Shown here: positions 31,791 through 43,510 of the stretch, piece by piece
Numbering within the stretch: the first letter of the stretch is position 1
Layout of the letters: every line of letters starts with the position of its first letter
Assembly (NCBI GenBank): GCA_902728285.1
Contig: CACVBU010000362.1
Coordinates: 1,469,540-1,533,539, forward strand
Direction of reading: 5' to 3'
DNA: 64,000 bases
Origin: Clytia hemisphaerica
Taxonomy: Eukaryota > Cnidaria > Hydrozoa > Leptothecata > Clytiidae
Translations under genes and position numbers: made by a program
Notes under the pieces: generated by a model
Database searches by the model: none
What the model was told of the DNA's origin: nothing
Seen by the model: the letters and a program-made list of their open reading frames with translations, nothing else

Positions 31791-33290
31791 TATTAATATC
31801 TGGAAAAAATTTGAATCGATAAATTCTACTTTATAGCCAAGAGTTGGGTTTCTAACTTAAATGATTTTCAGACAGATTTAGTTGAAAAACTTGATCTTTT
31901 GTACAAACATTAGAAGCTGAATTGAGGAATTTTACTTTGGTTTATAGCCAAGGGTTGTTTCTTTTACTAAAATGATTTTCAGTAGACCACTCAGAGAGAC
32001 TTCATTGGAAATTTAATCTACAAATATTAGAAGCTAGAAATAATTTGAGTCGAGAATTCTTACTTTGCTTTGGTTCACAGCCAAGGGTTGAATTTTTCAT
32101 CCAAATGATTTTCAGTAGGGCACTAAGACAGATTTAATTAAAAACTTAATCTAATGTACAAACGCTTGAAGCTGGAAAAAAATTGAGTTGAGAAATCTTA
32201 CTTTCGTTTATAGTGATGGGTTGAATTTTTTATTCAAATGATTTTCAGTAGAGCACTCACACAGACTTCATTGGAAATTTAATCTACAAATATTAGAAGC
32301 TGGAAATAATTTGAGTCGAGAAATTTTACTTTGGTTTATAGCAAAGAATCCATTTTTATGACTCAAATGATTTTCAGTAGAGCACTCAGACAGACTTCAT
32401 TGGAAATTTAATCAACAAATATTAGAAGCTGGAAATGATTTAAGTGGAGAAATCTTACTTTGGTTTATAGCAAAGAATCCATTTTTATGATTCAAATGAT
32501 TTTCAGTAGAGCACTCAGACAGACTTCATTGGAAATTTAATCTACAAATATTAGAGACTGGAAATAATTTGAGTCGAGAAATTTTACTTTGGTTTATAGC
32601 AAAGAATCCATTTTTATGACTCAAATGATTTTCAGTAGAGCACTCAGACAGACTTCATTGGAAATTTAATCTACAAATATTAGAAGCTGGAAATGATTTA
32701 AGTGGAGAAATTTTACTTTGGTTTATAGCAAAGAATCCATTTTTATGACTCAAATGATTTTCAGTAGAGCACTCACACAGACTTCATTGAAAATTTAATC
32801 TACAAATATTAGAAGCTGGAAATAATTTGAGTCGAGAAATTTTACTTTGGTTTATAGCAAAGAATCCATTTTTATGACTCAAATGATTTTCAGTAGAGCA
32901 CTCAGACAGACTTCATTGGAAATTTAATCAACAAATATTGGAAGCTGGAAATAATTTGAGTCGAGAAATTTTACTTTGGTTCACAGCCAAGGGTTGAATT
33001 TTTCATCCAAATGATTTTCAGTAGAGCACTCACACAGACTTCATTGGAAATTTAATCTACAAATATTAGAGGCTGGAAATAATTTGAGTCGAGAAATTTT
33101 ACTTTGGTTCACAGCCAAGGGTTGAATTTTTCATCCAAATGATTTTCAGTAGAGCACTCACACAGACTTCATTGGAAATTTAATCTACAAATATTAGAAG
33201 CTGGGAATGATTTAAGTGGAGAAATCTTACTTTGGTTAATAGCAAAGTTTCCATTACTTTACTGAAGTGATTTTCAGTTGGGCACTCAGA
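31790..33290. repeat. Tandem array of 129/128-bp hairpin-forming repeats, about 12 units
   Basis: From 32262 to 33035 the phrase CAGACTTCATTGGAAATTTA recurs at exactly 129 bp six times, then twice at 128 bp; units before and after are more diverged. Each unit holds CTGGAAATAATTTGAGTC and, about 44 nt later, GACTCAAATGATTTTCAG. These pair over 18 positions with one G-U and one mismatch. The loop has a small CTTTG/CAAAG stem. There is no ORF. Confidence 0.9.
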
Positions 33291-33660
33291 CGGATCAATT
33301 TAACACATGATCTACAAAGGATACAAACATTTGGAGGTGGACATAATCAACTTTGGCTCATAGTTACGGGTTGAATTTTTTAAACAGATGATTTGCAGTA
33401 GAGCAAAAACAATTAGGGATTATGGCCCTGAAAAAAAATCGCTATGATTGATGGTTGGTTACCCAGGCTGCAAATGATTTGAGCCAAAAATAATTCCATC
33501 ATGGTTTAAACCAATGTGGCGTTTACTTTGGATTCAAATTATTTTTAGCGGAATTAGAAAAGTGCACCCAATGATCGATTATTTTTCTCGCTAATAGATT
33601 GCGATATCTAGTCTAGTTTTGAAGAAGTCGTACAAGATGTTATGTTGTTAACTACATCTA
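33291..33660. repeat. Right-flank module of the hairpin array
   Basis: It shares CCCAGGCTGCAAATGATTTG, CACCCAATGATCGATTATTT and GCGATATCTAGTCTAGTTTT with 24.8-25.1, 28.4-28.7 and 43.2-43.5 kb, so it marks the conserved 3' end of each repeat unit. Confidence 0.7.
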
Positions 33661-33779
33661 GAAGCATTAGTATGGTCGCTAATATTCATAATTTCAAGAA
33701 ACTACTTGTACTCACATCTTGGTAAGCATAGCATGAGTTAAATTTTGCTTGATTAGTGACTTGAAAATACGTCTGATCC

Positions 33780-34122
33780 ACGCTTTTTTTTATGAGAATG
33801 GTGTAAATCCATTTCATCATGGATATTCTTAACTTTTTTGGGAAGATCACCTAAAATATTCTTACAGCATTCTTAGGTTAGGATCCTAATTCAGACTAGA
33901 TTCAGCAGTTAGTACATACGTCTCAACCATATAATGGCATTTTTAGAAAAGGAGTGAGCCTTACTTTGGGGTAATTGACAATTCATAATTGAAAATGCTC
34001 TAAAAATGGCATTCTTAGCTTGAGAAACAAAATTCCATGATGGTGATATTCTTAGCATTATTCTTAATTTTTTTGACCATTTTCATCATGAACATTTTTA
34101 TAAAGTGTATTCTTATATAAAA
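33780..34122. mobile_element. Probable GTTCTTATA-family element, diverged
   Basis: Left CACGCTTTTTTTTATGAGAA and right TTCTTATATAAAACA are roughly inverted, and the interior has ATATTCTTAACTTTTTTGGG. A clean TSD is not visible. Confidence 0.4.
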
Positions 34123-34199
34123 CAAGCAACATGCTGAATGGACCTACCTGATGATGAAACTTAGATAGCAATAAGGAGAAAAGCAATCATTAAGAAAAT

Positions 34200-35395
34200 A
34201 TAGCGCTTAGCGAAAATGCATTAAATGTCATCATTGATTGTTGATGGGGGGAGGGGTTTAGGGAAAAAAGAAATAGAAAGTTCTGGTTGCAAAATTGCAA
34301 AAGTTTTATTGACAATTGAATCATGCTTGATGGTGGCATTGTTATCAATAATTTTTTTAAGTGAAAAAACAAAGAAATGTACGGAAAAAGCCCAATTCAA
34401 ATCTGCAAAAACGGCGATTTCCGGCATATTTCCGGCATATTTCCGGCATTTTCGGCCGGAAAAATCTTTTTCTCAAAAATCGGACTCGGCCATGTTTTGG
34501 GCATTGTTATTAGGCATCTTTGAGCAAAAAATCAGAAAAAACTAATGATAAAATCTCAAGAAAATGCCAAATAAACAGTTTTTCCGGCATATTTCCGGTA
34601 TTTTCGGCCGGAAAAAAATTTTTCTCAAAAATCGGACTCGGCCATGTTTTGGGCATTGTTAATACGCATCTTTGAGCAAAAAATCAGAAATAACTAATGA
34701 TAAAATCTCGAGAAAATGCCAAAAAACCTGTTTTTCCGGCATATTTCCGGCATTTTCGGCCGGAAAATTTTTTTTTTCCAAAATCAGGCTCCGTCACATT
34801 TTAGGTATTATCATTTTGCATCAGTGTGCAAAATTTCATAAAAAAATATAAAGTACAGCTCGAGAAAATCAAGAAATACCGTTTTTCCGGCGGAAATGGG
34901 CTGCACCGGCGATTTTTAGAAAGTTCCGGCTTCAAAACTCAGTTCTATTGACGATTGAACCATGCTTCATGGTGGGCATTGCTATCAATAATGTTTTTGT
35001 GTGGAAAAACAACGAAATAAAAGGAAAAAGTCCGATGAAAATCTGCAAAAATGGCGATTTCCGGCATATTTCCGGCATTTTCGACCGGAAAAAATTTTTT
35101 CTCAAAAATCGGACTCGGCCAAGTTATGGGCATTGCTAATACGCATCTTTGTGCAAAAAATCAGAAAAAACTAATGATGAAATCTTGAGAAAATGCCAAA
35201 AAACCGGGTTTTCCGGCATATTTCCGGCATTTTCGGCCGGAAATAATTTTTTTTCGAAAATCGGGCTCCGTCACATTTTGGGCATTGCCATTTTGCATCA
35301 TTGTGCAAAAAATTAGAAAAAACTAATGAGCCGATCCCGAGAAAAGCTGGCAACAGACGAACGGACGGACGGACAAGGGTTAATTTAAAGGACTA
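34200..35395. repeat. Two-level tandem repeat with 152-bp units
   Basis: The phrase TTCCGGCATTTTCGGCCGG recurs at 152-bp spacing (34441, 34593, 34745, then 35070 and 35222). The block beginning ATTGAATCATGCTTGATGG is itself repeated about 640 bp later (ACGATTGAACCATGCTTCAT). It ends in ACGGACGGACGGACAA. CCGGCATATTTCCGGCATTT contains short self-complementary CCGG groups. ORFs inside are by-products of the repeat. Confidence 0.8.
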
Positions 35396-36135
35396 CCTTA
35401 GGGTAGGTCCAAAAAGCGTGTATCAGTACTCAAAGAAAATCGAACATTGTTTAATGAAATTTTGAAAATAATGTTTATGAGACAGGGGAGTAGTAAATTA
35501 GAACGGGGGTTATAACCAATGTATGTTCAGGAATAAATTAAGCGGGTTCGGGTTGATTCAAAGGGACGGGTTGGGAAATAAAAAAAGGGGAGACTGAACC
35601 AATAGCTTTTCAAGAAAGAGTATATGCACTGCTGCGAGGTCTCCTGACATTGCGTCACTTTTACAACGTCTGATCGGCTACAAGTGGCGTATTGGAAGCC
35701 CGAAAATTGTATAATTATATCATAAGTGCTTTAGAGTCAGCAAAGCCTTAAACTGTTATCAAGTTGAACTTAATATTTATGCCATCGAAGCCTCATGTTC
35801 TTTTATAGTTTGTTCTTATAAAAAAAAAATTCAGAGTGACTTTGGAGTGTTTAAAAAATCTATAAAAAACTTAAAATTCTTATAAGTCGTTTTAGAATTG
35901 AATTAAGGTGAAAAAAAAAGAAAAAATTCCGAATTCATCTACAAACAAATATATGGCCCAATATAAAATCGAAAAACGATCGTTTGGTTACATCTTTTAG
36001 CGCCTTCTTTTGAAAAGCTTTTGATAGTTCGAAATCTTTTTCATAGATATTTGGTTGTTCAGAAGCATTACAAGAGACGATATAAATGATAGTTTTCTCT
36101 TTTCAAAGCAAAGGTTGAAAAAAGCCTTGTGATAT
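35396..36135. repeat. Duplicated module 'S', copy 1, left part
   Basis: It shares CACTCAAAGAAAATC-type sequence, GACAGGGGAGTAGTAAATT and GGGTTGATTCAAAG with 43.57-43.76 kb. It also holds a GTTCTTATAAAAAA patch near 35.8 kb from the mariner-like MITE family. Confidence 0.55.
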
Positions 36136-36408
36136 ACACCCCTGTACCACAGCCCCGGTGGAATTTTTTTTCTCAGTAGGGATAAAAATCCCAATTGAAA
36201 TCCTAATGGGGATAGAAATTCTATTGTTCCAAGGTTAAAAAACGCAGTGGGATTTTGGATTACAATTTTCGGGAAGTTCCAATGGGGGGATGAAATCAAA
36301 GTCAATATCCCGGTGGCGCTGAAATTCAAGGGTATTTTCCCACCGGGGACGGAATATTTTCTTCATTTTCAAGTGGGGCTGGGGTCCCAGCAGTTTTGTC
36401 AGGAGTGT
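36136..36408. mobile_element. ACACCCCTGT-ended MITE, copy 3 (273 bp)
   Basis: Left ACACCCCTGTACCACAG and right TTTGTCAGGAGTGT are inverted. Flanking hexamers TGATAT and TGATAC look like a decayed 6-bp TSD. The interior matches the 9784-10037 copy. Confidence 0.6.
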
Positions 36409-37764
36409 TGATACAGAAACAGGCTTTAAGCATCACTTTACGGGTACGAAGTGTTTCTTAAAATCAGAAGAAAAATTTAATATTTCATGATTTTGCAACA
36501 ACAGGTAAATCTGTCAATTTTTTCAGCATACTGTAGCATTATCTCATCAACAACTCCATGGCTACAGCCATGTAGCCAATTGTACAAAGGTCACACAAAA
36601 AATTACAGCAAAAACAAAAAAGAAAAAAAATTGACGTGGCAAATGAAACGAAAATATTTGACGTCACCTAAACAAAATGTTACAAAAAGAAATAAAAAAA
36701 TTGAACATACTGTTCTATATTTGTTGCAGTGAGGTTGTGCAAAACAATGAATGTCACTTTAAGGTAATGAACGGATTGGTTTTATGGCTTGAATGATCCA
36801 TTTTGGTCGTTAGGCTTTAGGGTGCAATAGGTTCGTCACGTTGACCTAGATAACAAAGAAAATATTTTCAAAAGTTTTTGGTGAGCATCTGGGCTGACAT
36901 CTTCATCTTCTGCGAGTCACCCCCTTAGCTGTTTGGTGTACAAAGCTACTTTAGATTTTAGAATGATCATTTGACTTGAAAATCAACAAACACTATTTAT
37001 TATCAAGTTGATCTACTTTTGTTGCCAAATAAGCAAACAGTCATTCTGCTGTGTTTTCTAAAACATACAGAGGTCTTTTTGGCTATTTGCTAACAAAATA
37101 ATAATCATATATACCTGAAAAAAAAAGAAGAGAAAAATCAAAATCATAACAGCTGCATTCTTTTTCACCGCCCAACATAATCATATATACCTGTTAATCT
37201 CTTTCATCTACAATAATCAATGTCACTCACGACCATGAAATACCTTATTGGTTATTGGGCGGTCCAAGGTATTATTACACGCTGCAATGAACGTCAGTTC
37301 TTTCAAATAGTGTGAATTGGAAATTAAATTTTCCAGTTTTGCATTATTTTAAAGAATTGATCAGATTCCAGAATATGGTGTTTAGAAGCACCAAACTGAT
37401 CTGTGGCGAGTTTTTTTATCAACGATTTAGATAAGTACAGTAATGAATTGTTGAACCACGTACAAAATCAAGGCTATGTTATCATTAGCATCCAGTAATT
37501 GACAAAGTGGTTTTACTCAGAACTTACTTGACCCTAAACATTTCTTGCTAGATTGAGAAACGAACAAAAACTCGAACGGGATAAAGAGTGACTTTATTAA
37601 ATGCCATCTTTTTTAATCTTTCGAGTTTTTGATAGTTTGAAGAAAAATAATTGAAATGGTTTTTTGCTTTAGAGAAGTTCTTTAGGCAAATTTGGGGTTT
37701 AATTCCAGTAAAGGGTACAGAGTAGGCACTTGTTTTTATTTGACGTCAATTAGATCAGACGCTT
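36409..37764. repeat. Duplicated module 'S', copy 1, right part
   Basis: It is collinear with 44.09-45.30 kb and partly with 47.08-47.30 kb. Shared phrases include GTCAATTTTTTCAGCATACT / GTCAATTTTTTCTAAATTTT, TTAGCTGTTTGGTGTA, CAAGGTATTATTA and AACATTTCTTGCTAGATTGA. No gene is visible. Confidence 0.6.
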
Positions 37765-37833
37765 TTGCAACGCTCTTCGAAAAAATGGCTGAAAACAAAT
37801 AAAAACATCAAAATTCATGAAAATAACATCAAA

Positions 37834-38904
37834 ATGGATAAAGATCAGCTTTTCGAAGCAGCCTCACCACCTCAAGCTTGCACGCCGTCAAGATGTACTG
37901 AAGACAATGACCTGGATCGCTTAACATGCAAAACATGTAAAAGATCAGTTCATTATTAGTGCACACAATTACCCCTGTATCAATTACAAATATTCGTGAC
38001 ATCCTACAACGATCATTACTTATGTTCAAACTGCGTACGAATAACGAAAAACCTAAGAAATAAAGTGGGAAAAAACACTCAACATATGATGCAAAATGAA
38101 CTTAAAAAGAAAGACGACGTCATACAAAAACTGAACAATGAGGTCAACACCAACACAAAAACCCGTGATTCCATCAAAAATGACCTCAAAACCTACAAAG
38201 AGAAAACTACAAGAGATGGAGGAAAAGACAAGAAGCATGATAAAGGAGGAAATAAAGCACACAGCAGAAATAATGACGGAAACATCAAAGAAACATACGC
38301 CGAGATTACCAAGAAGCAAAAAAGAAGACTTAAAATCTGCCGAAGAACAAAAACGGAAGGAAGAAAGTGAAAAGAGAGACATAGAATCTAGAAAACTGAA
38401 TATGATCGTTCACGGGTTTCTCGAATATTCAGGCCCAGATAAGGAAGAAGAAGAAAATGGGAAAAATATGACATATTTCGGTTCCGAGAACTCCTAGATG
38501 ACATCAATATTCCAGAAATCAATGTTACTCACCACAGATTAGGAGACAGAAAAACAAAAAATGGCCGTCCTCTGAAAGTCACCCTGCAAAGTCAACATGA
38601 CAAAGATCTTATCATGAAGAATTTACACATGCTAAAAGAAACTTGTTTCTTTCAGGTAAGTATAACGGAAGATTTCACAATCAACGAACGGAAAAAGATC
38701 AAGGAGATGCACGAACAAGCAAAGAAACTCAACAAAAACAATAACGATAAAGCATTCAACTGGCGCGTAAGAGGAAGCCCAAGAACAAAACTACGCCTCG
38801 TTAAAAAATTACAAAACCAAACAAAAATATTTTCAAATTACAAACCAAAATGCTCTACAGAAGAAATCGTCAGCGATTGGGCATTAACAGATGATGATGA
38901 ATGA
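37834..38904 (+). pseudogene. LINE ORF1, frame-broken, without ORF2
   Basis: It starts MDKDQLFEAASPPQACTPSR and has a PHD-like Cys/His finger (CKTCKRSVHY, then TQLPLYQLQIF and YLCSNC) with an in-frame TAG at 37957. A coiled coil of Lys/Glu-rich helices follows. The RNA-binding C-half typical of non-LTR ORF1 comes next: KLNMIVHGF, INVTHHRLGDRKTKNGRPLK, INERKKIKEMHEQAKKL and NWRVRGSPRTKLRL. The coding frame changes at least twice (near 38.2 and 38.46 kb). It ends with a stop after TDDDE. No reverse transcriptase follows. Confidence 0.82.
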
Positions 38905-39010
38905 ATCATTTTGTAAAATAGGCAGTCGAACTCTATTAGCTTTAAAGCTAGTACACATTTGTACACATTTTTCGACTTTAAAGAATATATACATTAACAT
39001 TAACATTGAA
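38905..39010 (+). repeat. 3' tail of the ORF1-only LINE
   Basis: About 70 bp after the ORF1 stop lies ATATATACATTAACATTAAC followed by ATTGAA. This short tandem tail of ACATTA type is usual at LINE 3' ends. It fits a nonautonomous element rather than an ordinary 5'-truncated copy. Confidence 0.5.
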
Positions 39011-39236
39011 ACAAGAAGCCCGTTGGGCGTGAAGGCCCAGCGAAAAGTAATGTGTTGAAAACAAGCGTGCAAAACAGCAAATGTATGACCCCGTTGACAT
39101 GGATCAAAGTGAAGACAGGAAAAAAATTTCAAAATCACCGCGGTACTTCTCATTGGTTAGACGCTTGAAATTTTATTGAATGGTCTCCTACCAACCGGGC
39201 CTACACAGGCGCAGGTTCAAATTTCCAATAAAATTC

Positions 39237-39724
39237 TAGCCTGTGTATCCAGACTCAAAATTTCAGAAAAAAAAATCTTACCTGGTGTAACTAAAAATTT
39301 CGGGACAGACTATCAAAACCCAGGCAGACACACATAATTAACATACCATATAACCTCTTTTACAAACTCAAAAAACTTTCAAAACTACTCTAAACTACAT
39401 CAAAACATCAGCCACATTTTAAAAAGGCTCCTTTCCAGTGGCCATTTTGTTTAGAAATGAGCCTGTGTTTTCATTTTCAGTTGTTCATCTTTTTTCACAA
39501 GGTCAGCTTTTTCCATAAATTATGCGCGCCCATAGAAAAAAATAAAAAAATTCCCCGAATATTCTGCTTAGTGAGTGGGCACTTTTTAACGAATTAGGTG
39601 CACTCACATATGCAGGGAGAAATATCCCTGCAGGCATGTTAGTTGGACCAGACCGTAGACCAGAAAAATGATCTTCAAAGAACTAGAAGGTGAAATAGTT
39701 TTTATGGTCTGCATATCCAAGCTA
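39237..39724. mobile_element. MULE-type MITE, copy 1 (488 bp, 9-bp TSD)
   Basis: Ends TAGCCTGTGTATCCAGACTC and ...ATATCCAAGCTA are diverged inverted repeats, flanked by perfect ATAAAATTC at 39228-39236 and 39725-39733. The interior (TTTCCATAAATTATGCGCGC, GCAGGGAGAAATATCCCTGC) is the reverse complement of the element at 46520-47083. Confidence 0.82.
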
Positions 39725-39764
39725 ATAAAATTCATGTGGTTAATGTGAGTTAACAGTTAATGCA

Positions 39765-40210
39765 GAAATGACCATTTTCACTGTTCATGCCTTGCAACCA
39801 TGAGAAATGTTCAATCTAGTTTGAATTTACCCATGAGCTGCATTTTAGTCTCCTCTAACATATTCCATAATCAGCTTGAAATAATTCTGTGTCGAATTTG
39901 AAAAACCAAGCCACTGCACCAATCGTCAAACGAGACGGATCCAAAAAAAACCATTTTCACGTGTAGCCTCGTGGAAAAAGTACCAATCTTGTTCCAATTT
40001 ACACATGAGGTCCATTTTAGTGTCCATTACCAAATTCCAGAATCAGTTTACTTTTAATAATCATGTGTTGAGTTTGAAAATCATACCACGTCCCACCACT
40101 GACCGCTGTTAGCGACATATCCAGAAGTGACTGTTTTCTTGTGTAGCATCAAGGAAAAAGTTCCAATCAATTTATAAATGAGCTGCATTTCAGTTTATTT
40201 ATTTCTATAT
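39765..40210. repeat. About 180-bp tandem repeat, three units
   Basis: Units begin near 39770, 39950 and 40128. Each carries CCATTTTCAC / CTGTTTTC, then GGAAAAAGTACCAATC, then CATGAGCTGCATTTTAGT or close variants. Confidence 0.6.
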
Positions 40211-41290
40211 CAGAAGCCATTATTTCCTAAAAATAAAGTCTTTTCGAAAACAATAAACTAAAAATATAGGTGATTTAAGGTAGAATTTTCACTCATAAAA
40301 CGTTATGAAAACTTGAGCAAAGACTATAAGATATGGCAGAATGTTGAAAAGGTTTATAAAAGAAAACCATTACAAAATATCTTTGGTTTGAAAGTCTCTT
40401 GACCACTAAAGCAAAGAAAATGTTCAAGAAAGTATGAATCAACCTCCTCGCTTCGACCGCCATCTTTGTTTTGTTTTGAAAATTGTTTTTGAAAGAGCGC
40501 GGAATCAGAAAATATATCTTTTATAGCCAGTATCCGACTTTAGCAACCTTTTCCCTCTCCAAACGGCAAAATTAAAAAGTGCGGTACTGGTTTTAAGCGC
40601 CGTTTCTACCAAAACGGACGGACAGACAGCGGAAGGACGGACGGAAAGTTGCAAATGAAAGGCCCTATCGCTAGCGCTGGGCCAAAGACTACAAAACTCT
40701 CAATTAATTCAAAATGTTCGAATTTTCAATTTTTTATATGCTTATTTTTTATGAGGAAAAAATAAGTTGCTTCAAGATTGGAAATTCCATTTTGCGAAGA
40801 GAATTAATAGTTTCCACTACAATATACAGCGATTAAAAGAAACAACGCGTAACAGTTTTTTCACGATGAAGCGTCTAGCTAAGTGTAAAGTATGAAATTA
40901 TTTCATTGTCTCAATCTAACATCTGAGAAAACGATTGCCCGGAATATCAAGTTTACATCGTCAGAAAGCTCTTGAACTCTTTATGACATGATACATTGGT
41001 GAATTAACGTGAAAAGTTTTAGGAAATCGCTAAATCTTTTATACGATATTGCAGATACTTTATTACGTTTCGTGGGTTCAAGCAAAAAATAGTGAACCAT
41101 TGTTATATATTTATACATTTATTCTCAGTGAGATTTTCAAAATAAGAATGTTACTTTTCTGTCAAATTGATTTCTTTTATCTCAAACAGATCTGACGACG
41201 AGAGAGCCAGGATATGAATACACATACTCTTAGGTTCCAAATAAACCGGGGGGTGGCGGTTGGAAAATTTTTGAAATTTTAATAAACAGG
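40211..41290. repeat. Repeat modules, 40.2-41.3 kb
   Basis: It has a GGACGGACAGACAGCGGAAG patch near 40.62 kb. From 40680 the sequence (GTTGCTTCAAGATTGGAAAT, ATGAAGCGTCTAGCTAAGTG) is collinear with 48057-48290 and then with module R at 28.78 kb. It contains the uninterrupted counterpart of the MITE site at 29294. Confidence 0.6.
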
Positions 41291-41509
41291 CTATTTATAG
41301 CAAAATATACTTGACGTCAGATGAACTGAATTCAGCAAGAGCATTAAAAGAATCATTGCGAAACTTACATTTTTGTGGAAGTTCATAAAGTTTGATTTGA
41401 TGCGCTTCATTGATCGATGAGTGGCTGGATTGGTTCGTTGGTTGTTTTTTTCTTTGATTTGATTGAATTCAGATGACTGTGTTGGTCTATAGCGAATTTT
41501 GAAATACAA
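41291..41509 (-). CDS. Small ORF conserved between repeat copies (72 codons)
   Basis: It reads MYFKIRYRPTQSSEFNQIKE and later RIKSNFMNFHKNVSFAMILL. The copy at 49880-50062 keeps MYFKIRYRPT, SEF, IKEKNNQ and IKSNFMNFHKNVSFAMIL despite substitutions and length changes; a decayed version lies at about 30060-30220. It may be a remnant exon of a repeat-borne gene, or conserved only because the copies are recent. No known domain. Confidence 0.3.
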   Translation of the reverse strand: MYFKIRYRPTQSSEFNQIKEKNNQRTNPATHRSMKRIKSNFMNFHKNVSFAMILLMLLLNSVHLTSSIFCYK

Positions 41510-43510
41510 AAGTTTTATTTATAAGCACAATTTTACAAGAACACCAGCCTCAGATTAAGGCTGCTGATTAATAGCTTCATTGTTCGGAACAATAGAAATT
41601 TGAGTCTATTAAAAAGAAACAATTCCACAAATCTAAAGTTATTTTGCTACAATCCCCCAACAAATATCTTGAGACAGATAATTTCTAAACATTTTTGGAA
41701 GATAAAAATCCGTCCCCCGGACCCCACTGTCAGTGTTGTGTTGAGTCCGGAAATGGCCATGTGAAGTATCTCCAATATAAATTGGGGAATTAAAGAAATA
41801 ATTTAAGCGGAGAAATTTCAGCATAATTCATATCAATCGGTGGAATTTTTCTGTTCAAATAATTTCCAGTTGAACAAATATATACAATCGAACCAATTTA
41901 ACCAAATAACGTTATCAATCAATTGATATTCGCGTGTCGAAGTCAATAATCAATAATCAATAACTCTTAAAAGGAGACAATAACTTCACTGTCGGCTAGT
42001 CAATAATCGAAAGTCAATCGAATATTAACGTAATTTAAAGATCCGATTAGTTCGGTTGTGGGTATATAATCAACGCAGAACATTCGAATGGGATCGACTA
42101 CTAAAATTAAATCGAATTTCCCTTAAAACTTCGCTTTTGATTGAGATCTGATTGTGATAATAGCAAACAGCTTTTTCTCACTCTACCCTACTCAAGCATT
42201 ATTTTATCAACAACTCAAAGGTTAAGGGTTACAGTAGGTACAAAGGTCAAAACTCTATCAACCAAAGTAATTAGAAGCTGGAAATAATTTGAGTCGAGAA
42301 GTCTTACTTTGGTTTATAGCCATGGGGGAGATTTTTATTCAAATGATTTTCAGTAGACCACTCAGACAGATTTCGTTGAACATTTATTCTACGAATATTA
42401 GAAAGTACTTGGTTTATAGCCATGGGTTGAATTTTCTATTCAAATCATTTTCAGTTGAGCAATTAAGGATGATGACCCTGAAAAAAATTAAATGTCTTTT
42501 CCCTGTTAGCTAAGGAATAACCGAGCTGCAAAAGATTTGAGTCGATAAATTCAACTTTGGTTTACATCCATTTGAATTCTTCATTCAAATGATTTTCAAT
42601 CGGGCGAAAATTATACGGGATTATGGGTGTTTAGGTATTTAGTCCATTGAAGACTTCTCTGCTTTTAAATAATTGTTAAACTTCAACATTGAGATATAAA
42701 ATTTTTGATTTTGAAGTTTAGATATATTTATGAGCGAAAGTTGAGAAAATGAAACTGTGAATCGTAAAATTTGTTCCCCGGTGGGAAAGAGGGAAGTTGA
42801 CAATTGAGGCTGTCCGAAAGATGGATTAATTCCATCAAACCTCCAAATATTTTTCTGTTAAGAAGTTCATTCTTAGAGCATTCAGTTGAAAATTTTATCT
42901 ACAAACATTAATATGTTGAAAAAATTCGAGTCGAGAAAGGCTACTTTGGTTGATAGCCGAGGGTTGAATTCTTTACCAAATGATTTTCAGTAGGGCACGT
43001 TTAGATAGATCAATTTAATATATGATCTAAAAACATTAGAAGTTGGAAATAATTTGAGTTGAAAAATCTTACTTTGGTTTATAGCCATGGTTTGAATTTT
43101 TTATTCAAAAGATTTGCAATAGCGCAAAGATAATTAGGGATTATAGCCCTGAAAAAAAATCAAAAATCTACTTAATTGATGGTTGGTTGCCCAGGCTGCA
43201 AATAATTTGAGCTTGGGAATTACGTCATGGTTATTATACCACTTGTGTTCTTTTGCTACAAATTATTCTTCAGTAGAACTATCAAGCAATCGAAATTACA
43301 GTAATATAATACAATAGTTTTGGGCTCTCTGATATACAACAATACAAACTACAGTTAATTTAAAGCTTGAAATAATTTGAGCCGGAAATAATTCCATCAT
43401 GGTTTAAACCATGAAACTTAATTCGGATTCAAATCATTTTTAGCAGAAGTAGAAGTCCATCCAATTATTTCCACGCTAATAGATTGCAATATATAGTCTA
43501 GTTTTAAAGA
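41510..43510. repeat. Hairpin-unit repeat copy at 41.5-43.5 kb
   Basis: It shows the same module order as 30.2-33.66 kb but with only a few hairpin units (near 42272-42360, 42520-42600, 42910-42990, 43035-43110, 43195-43275 and 43370-43445). CGTTATCAATCAATTGATAT and CCCAGGCTGCAAATAATTTG are shared landmarks. It is a diverged older copy. Confidence 0.65.

Noticed and set aside
31790-33290. CRISPR-like array
   Set aside because: The genome is eukaryotic, the whole 129-bp unit is conserved, and there are no unique spacers.
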